Assembly: GCA_015068055.1 (NCBI GenBank)
Contig: SVLG01000044.1
Coordinates: 1-17,532, forward strand
Direction of reading: 5' to 3'
Source of the DNA: Oscillospiraceae bacterium
GTDB taxonomy: Bacteria; Bacillota_A; Clostridia; Oscillospirales; Oscillospiraceae
DNA length: 17,532 bases
The notes beneath the pieces are model-generated. The model was given only the letters and a program-made list of their open reading frames with translations, searched no databases and was not told the DNA's origin. The position numbers and the translations under genes are program-made. Numbering within the stretch: the stretch's first letter is position 1; each line of letters opens with the position of its first letter. This document shows, piece by piece, positions 14,524-17,532 of the stretch.

Positions 14524-15510
14524 TCAGCACCACTCGCGGCTGACGGGCTTGTTCTTCACGGGAGGCACATAGCCTTCGGGAAAGAGGGGGGCGACGGACT
14601 CGGCCGCGGGAGCGATCTCCTCCACGACTTCCTCGATCTCCTCCACAATTTCTTCCACGGCTTCCTCGACCTCTTCCTTGATCTCGTCCATGATGCGCTC
14701 GGCCTTGCTGGCTTTGGGGGCCTTGCGGCGGTCACCATGGCTGCGGCTGCGGCCGTTGCGCTCGCGGGGCTGCTCGGCGCCCACGCAGCTTACCACTACG
14801 CGGCGGTTGGGCTCGGTGCCGATGGAGCTGGTGGTTACGCCCTCGTAGTTCTGCAGGGCGGTGTGGATCACATGGCGCTCGTAGGAGTTCATGGGCTCCA
14901 GAGCCATGCTGCGCTTATACTTGAGGGCCTTGGCGGCCATCTTTTCGGCCAGATGCACCAGGGAGTCCTCGCGCTTGCTGCGGTAGTTTTCGGCGTCCAC
15001 GCAGATGTGCATGTGCTTCTCTCCGCCGCGGTTGAGCGCATAGTTCACCAGATGCTGGATGGCATCCAGCGTCTCGCCCCGGCGGCCAATGACAGCCCCC
15101 ATGTTGCTGCCGGCCAGCTCAACATTGAGCCCGCCGCCTTCGCGCTTGCTGATGAGGATCTCGGCTTCCACACCCATACGCTCCAGAAGACCGCGGAGGA
15201 AGGAGTATACCTGTTCCTCACGGCTGCCGGCGTCGTAGCTGGGCTTGGGCTGGGTGCTTTTGGGCGCGGCATTTTTGGGGGCAGACTTCTTGCGGCCGTG
15301 GTCACGGCCGGACTTCTGGGGCTTGGGGTCGGGCCGTTCCACGGTCACACGAACCTTGGCGGGAGCGGCACCGAAAATGCCCAGAAAGCCGCGCTTGGGC
15401 TGAGCAAGAAGCTCAACGCTGCCCTCGTCCTCACCGATGCCCAGTTCGGCACGGGCGGCGGCAATGGCTTCTTCGTAAGTCTTGCCAGTCGCTTCGGCTG
15501 TTTTGATCAT
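14524..15510 (-). CDS. jag: RNA-binding protein Jag/KhpB with an acidic C-terminal extension
   Basis: 328-aa RNA-binding protein of the KhpB (Jag, EloR) type, which with KhpA affects cell elongation, division and sRNA-related control in Gram-positives. Jag_N domain about 1-55 (TGKTYEEAIAAARAELGI, QPKRGFLGIFG). A basic Lys/Pro-rich linker runs about 58-90. The KH domain, about 95-170, contains AGSNMGAVIGRRGETLDAIQ with the GxxG loop as GRRG. The R3H domain, about 175-235, contains ALEPMNSYERHVIHTALQ. Then a basic patch and an acidic Glu/Val/Ile-rich helix precede the ending FPEGYVPPVKNKPVSREWC. The extension is not a usual part of the family. ATG 15510 lies 1 nt after the yidC stop with GGAGGAA inside yidC. 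Earlier in-frame methionines lie within yidC and are rejected. Confidence 0.95.
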   Translation of the reverse strand: MIKTAEATGKTYEEAIAAARAELGIGEDEGSVELLAQPKRGFLGIFGAAPAKVRVTVERPDPKPQKSGRDHGRKKSAPKNAAPKSTQPKPSYDAGSREEQVYSFLRGLLERMGVEAEILISKREGGGLNVELAGSNMGAVIGRRGETLDAIQHLVNYALNRGGEKHMHICVDAENYRSKREDSLVHLAEKMAAKALKYKRSMALEPMNSYERHVIHTALQNYEGVTTSSIGTEPNRRVVVSCVGAEQPRERNGRSRSHGDRRKAPKASKAERIMDEIKEEVEEAVEEIVEEIEEVVEEIAPAAESVAPLFPEGYVPPVKNKPVSREWC

Positions 15511-15511
15511 A

Positions 15512-16729
15512 TTATTCCTCCGTCTTCGCGGCGTCCACGGGAGCCTCCACAGCTTCCCCGGTGACGGCGGTTTCGTAGCGGTCGGCCACATAGGCACGGC
15601 CACGGGCGTAGCGGCGATTGCCAACCTGAGAGGCGGGCAGTTCCTTTTCCAGACCCTTGGCGGCGCGCTCGGCGGCACGCTGAGCGGCAGCACGCTGCTC
15701 GGCGTCGTTGCGCTCCTTGGCGGCCAGACGCTTCTTGCTGGTGTTGGCGTTGACCTGAGTCTTGCCCTCCGCCTTCAGTCTTTCGGTTTCAGCGCGCTTG
15801 CGCTCGATCTCTTCGTTCTTCAGCCGCTGGATCTCGTTAAACTCGGCCATCTCGGCGTCCAGCTTCTTGCGGTAGTAGCGGTTGAGGATGGCCTCCTGAA
15901 CGATGCCGAGGACGCTCTGCTCAATCCAGTAGAAGCCCATGGCGGCGGGCATGATGAAGCAGATGTAAACGCTCATCAGGGGCATCATCATGTTCATGCT
16001 CCTGGCGGTCTGGGCAGCCTGAGGATTGTCGTTGCTCTGCATGGCCTGGGTGAGTTTGCCCTGGAAGTAGCTGAGGGCGGCGGAAATAATAGGCAGCAGG
16101 AAGAGCACGAAGGCGGCATACAGGCCCATCTCGTCAATGTAGTTCCAGAAGAAGAGACGGGGCTGCTGGGCAAGGTTCAGACCCAGAAACTCAAAGTTGA
16201 TGGGGCTGAGCTTGTCGGCAAAGGCGACCACGGCGGGATCGGCGGTGACCGCGCTGAAGTTCTGGCCCAGAAGGTTGGCCAGCTTCATTTCGGCATAGGC
16301 ATCCATACGCTCGGGCACGACGTACAGGCCCAGATTGACCATGGCGTCGGTGAGAGCGGTGACCTCTTCGGCAGCCAGAGCCATCATCTTGCTGAGGGGC
16401 TGACGGACCACCTGATAGAGGGGGATGAGGATGAAGAGGGGCAGCAGGGACCAGAGGCAGCCGCTCATGGGGTTGGCCTTGGCTTCCTTCCAGAGCTTGG
16501 CGACCTCTTCGTTGTACTTTTCCTTGTTGTTGGCGTACTTGCGCTCAAGCTCCTTCATCTGGGGCTGGAGCATGGTGGTACGCATCATGCTCTTCTTGCT
16601 CTTCATCTGGAAGGGCAGCATGATGAGCTTCACTACCAGACCGAAGACCAGAATGGCCCAGCCGTAGCTCTGGAAGCTCTCGGTGAGGAGCATGAGAAGC
16701 TTTGCAAAGGGGATGGTAATGATGTTCAT
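15512..16729 (-). CDS. yidC: Membrane protein insertase YidC
   Basis: YidC/Oxa1 insertase, 405 aa, which places membrane proteins into the cytoplasmic membrane alone or with SecYEG. Short Gram-positive form without the large first periplasmic domain. The first helix (YGWAILVFGLVVKLIMLPF) has Lys34 where E. coli YidC has its groove Arg (IVRGIMYPL). The cytoplasmic hairpin holds LQPQMKELERKYANNKEKYN and helix 2 starts near GCLWSLLPLFILIPLY. A longer than usual extracytoplasmic loop follows, then LLPIISAALSYFQG and MMPLMSVYICFIMPAAMGFYW. The last 110 or so residues are a charged Lys/Arg/Glu/Ala-rich tail, probably for ribosome contact. I chose ATG 16729 (MNIITIPF) because it matches family N-termini; the GGGAG site is about 11 nt away. 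Upstream starts at 16747 and 16762 are possible. Confidence 0.96.
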   Translation of the reverse strand: MNIITIPFAKLLMLLTESFQSYGWAILVFGLVVKLIMLPFQMKSKKSMMRTTMLQPQMKELERKYANNKEKYNEEVAKLWKEAKANPMSGCLWSLLPLFILIPLYQVVRQPLSKMMALAAEEVTALTDAMVNLGLYVVPERMDAYAEMKLANLLGQNFSAVTADPAVVAFADKLSPINFEFLGLNLAQQPRLFFWNYIDEMGLYAAFVLFLLPIISAALSYFQGKLTQAMQSNDNPQAAQTARSMNMMMPLMSVYICFIMPAAMGFYWIEQSVLGIVQEAILNRYYRKKLDAEMAEFNEIQRLKNEEIERKRAETERLKAEGKTQVNANTSKKRLAAKERNDAEQRAAAQRAAERAAKGLEKELPASQVGNRRYARGRAYVADRYETAVTGEAVEAPVDAAKTEE

Positions 16730-16765
16730 ACGTTTACTTTCTCCCATCTTGACCCACTGCACCCT

Positions 16766-16984
16766 TCAGGGTACAGGGTCGTAGAAATCGTGGTCTCCCT
16801 TATGAAAGGGGTGGCATCGGCTCAGCCGCTTCAACGCCAGAAGGCCGCCCTTGGCGGCTCCGTATTTCTCTATGGCTTCCATGGCATAGGCCGAGCAGGA
16901 GGGAATGTAGCGGCAGCTGGGGGGAAAGTGCGGGGAGATGTGCCGACGGTAAAAGCGGATCAGGGCCAGAAGCAGCCTTTTCAC
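16766..16984 (-). CDS. yidD: Membrane protein insertion efficiency factor YidD
   Basis: 72-aa amphipathic protein assisting YidC-dependent insertion at the inner face of the membrane. The family core is intact: [19 protein letters not shown], then [20 protein letters not shown] and [20 protein letters not shown], with three conserved Cys. GTG 16984 overlaps the rnpA TGA as GTGA and follows GGAGGAAAC, which decides the start over an upstream one at 17023 inside rnpA. It sits between rnpA and yidC, the normal place. Confidence 0.96.
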   Translation of the reverse strand: MKRLLLALIRFYRRHISPHFPPSCRYIPSCSAYAMEAIEKYGAAKGGLLALKRLSRCHPFHKGDHDFYDPVP

Positions 16985-17325
16985 TTCGTTTCCTCCCAAA
17001 GACCAAGTTTTTGGCAGCAGCAAAGATAGTCCCGCTCCAGCTCCCAGTAAGTGGCAGTTGTGCTGCGGCCCCGGGCCACCACGATCATATCGATACCCCG
17101 GAGAAGCTTCGCCTCGTTGAGACGATAGATCTCCCGGAGTCTGCGGCGGACCCGGTTGCGCACCACTGCCTTGCCAATCTTGACAGTAACGGTAAAGCCC
17201 ACCCGGTTGGTCTGGCGCTTTGTGCGGCGCATATATACCACCAGAGTAGGCGAAACCGCGCTCCTGCCTTTGGCGTAGAGCCGGCGGAACTCGTAATTAT
17301 TCTTGATGGAAACGGAAGCCTGCAA
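16981..17325 (-). CDS. rnpA: Ribonuclease P protein component
   Basis: 114-aa protein subunit of RNase P, which helps the catalytic RNA mature tRNA 5' ends. Seen: [18 protein letters not shown] near the N-terminus, [20 protein letters not shown] with the RNR signature, RRRLREIYR, and [10 protein letters not shown]. The last helix ends at [14 protein letters not shown]. The only start compatible with the family N-terminus (…[10 protein letters not shown]) is TTG 17325, since an in-frame TGA is three codons upstream. The ribosome site is poor (GAAGGG only 2 nt away), so output may be kept low relative to rpmH. A short hairpin lies between the two genes. Confidence 0.95.
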   Translation of the reverse strand: MQASVSIKNNYEFRRLYAKGRSAVSPTLVVYMRRTKRQTNRVGFTVTVKIGKAVVRNRVRRRLREIYRLNEAKLLRGIDMIVVARGRSTTATYWELERDYLCCCQKLGLWEETK

Positions 17326-17338
17326 TGCCCTTCACTAC

Positions 17339-17355
17339 TTTCCCGTCACGGGAAA
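17339..17355 (-). other. Small hairpin between rpmH and rnpA
   Basis: Perfect 7-bp stem TTTCCCG, loop TGA on the transcribed minus strand, CGGGAAA, immediately after the rpmH stop and before the weak rnpA start. No T-run follows, so it is more likely a stability or partial attenuation element than a terminator. Confidence 0.45.
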
Positions 17356-17356
17356 C

Positions 17357-17491
17357 TCAGAGGGTGAGCTCCTTGCGGCCCTTGGCGCGACGACGAGCCA
17401 GAACCTTGCGGCCGTTGGCGGTGGACATTCTCTTGCGGAAACCGTGCTCCTTGGAGCGCTGACGCTTCTTGGGCTGATAAGTGCGGATCAT
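17357..17491 (-). CDS. rpmH: 50S ribosomal protein L34
   Basis: 44-aa highly basic ribosomal protein. It opens [18 protein letters not shown], continues [20 protein letters not shown] and ends RKELTL, all typical of L34. Start ATG 17491 follows AAAGGAAG by about 9 nt. It heads the rpmH-rnpA-yidD-yidC-jag operon, which in most bacteria lies divergent from dnaA at oriC, so dnaA is expected beyond the right edge. Confidence 0.98.
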   Translation of the reverse strand: MIRTYQPKKRQRSKEHGFRKRMSTANGRKVLARRRAKGRKELTL

Positions 17492-17518
17492 GTGGGACAC
17501 TTCCTTTCTTATTTCTCA

Positions 17519-17524
17519 ACTATA
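17519..17524 (-). promoter_or_regulatory. Possible -10 element of the rpmH operon
   Basis: Minus-strand TATAGT (17524-17519), about 28 nt upstream of the rpmH start. The -35 would lie outside the window, so this is only a candidate. Confidence 0.35.
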
Positions 17525-17532
17525 CTCGACGG

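Noticed and set aside
15511..15693. Earlier in-frame start for jag adding about 60 residues
   Set aside because: The added part is the out-of-frame end of yidC and has no homology; ATG 15510 has a strong GGAGGAA site and begins the Jag_N domain.
15482..17029. Long plus-strand open frame (515 codons) opposite yidC and yidD
   Set aside because: Antisense shadow of certain genes; repetitive His/Gly/Glu composition, no ribosome site.

Overview
The window looks like a chromosomal segment of a gut-type Clostridia (Bacillota), most likely an Oscillospiraceae/Oscillibacter-like lineage. This rests on high GC (about 60% in most genes), strong AGGAGG-type ribosome sites, Gram-positive style gene sets (tandem CNNM/CorC proteins, sigA after dnaG, the rpmH-rnpA-yidD-yidC-jag cluster) and protein wording typical of that family. 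The taxonomic call is inference; there is no rRNA here.

Layout. 1-1884 (minus): the 5' part of an amino-acid-type ABC transporter lipoprotein, cut by the window edge, then a sugar-nucleotide transferase with an unusual degenerate phosphomutase-like tail. The transferase and the divergent O-antigen-ligase-like membrane protein (1997-3421, plus) appear to share a palindromic -35 element, and the ligase seems to be leaderless. 3467-7822 (plus): two tandem CNNM/CBS/CorC membrane proteins, hflX (apparent AUA start) and a YigZ/IMPACT protein, read as one operon from a TTGACA promoter and ended by an intrinsic terminator. 7935-11958 (plus): dgt, dnaG and the primary sigma factor gene, in the common dnaG-rpoD order. 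11995-13201 (minus): a two-domain class II aldolase preceded by a 27-residue upstream ORF. 13272-13796 (plus): a CYTH-domain protein. 13898-14458: a small AT-rich islet with a divergent pair, an XRE-type repressor and an 83-residue unknown protein. 14524-17491 (minus): jag/khpB, yidC, yidD, rnpA and rpmH, the conserved cluster next to oriC in most bacteria. dnaA/oriC are therefore expected just past the right edge.

How the parts fit. Most of the window is housekeeping: replication priming and transcription initiation (dnaG, rpoD), dNTP control (dgt), ribosome rescue (hflX), tRNA 5' processing (rnpA), membrane protein insertion (yidC, yidD) and the RNA-binding protein KhpB/Jag. The left edge carries surface-polysaccharide and nutrient-uptake functions. 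The places that deserve a second look are regulatory or architectural: the shared divergent promoter, the non-AUG hflX start, the upstream ORF before the aldolase, a 34-bp terminator present in two nearly identical copies, interlocked convergent terminators, and the XRE/small-protein islet. I saw no tRNA, rRNA, CRISPR array, transposase or prophage gene. No gene-free stretch exceeds 300 bases.
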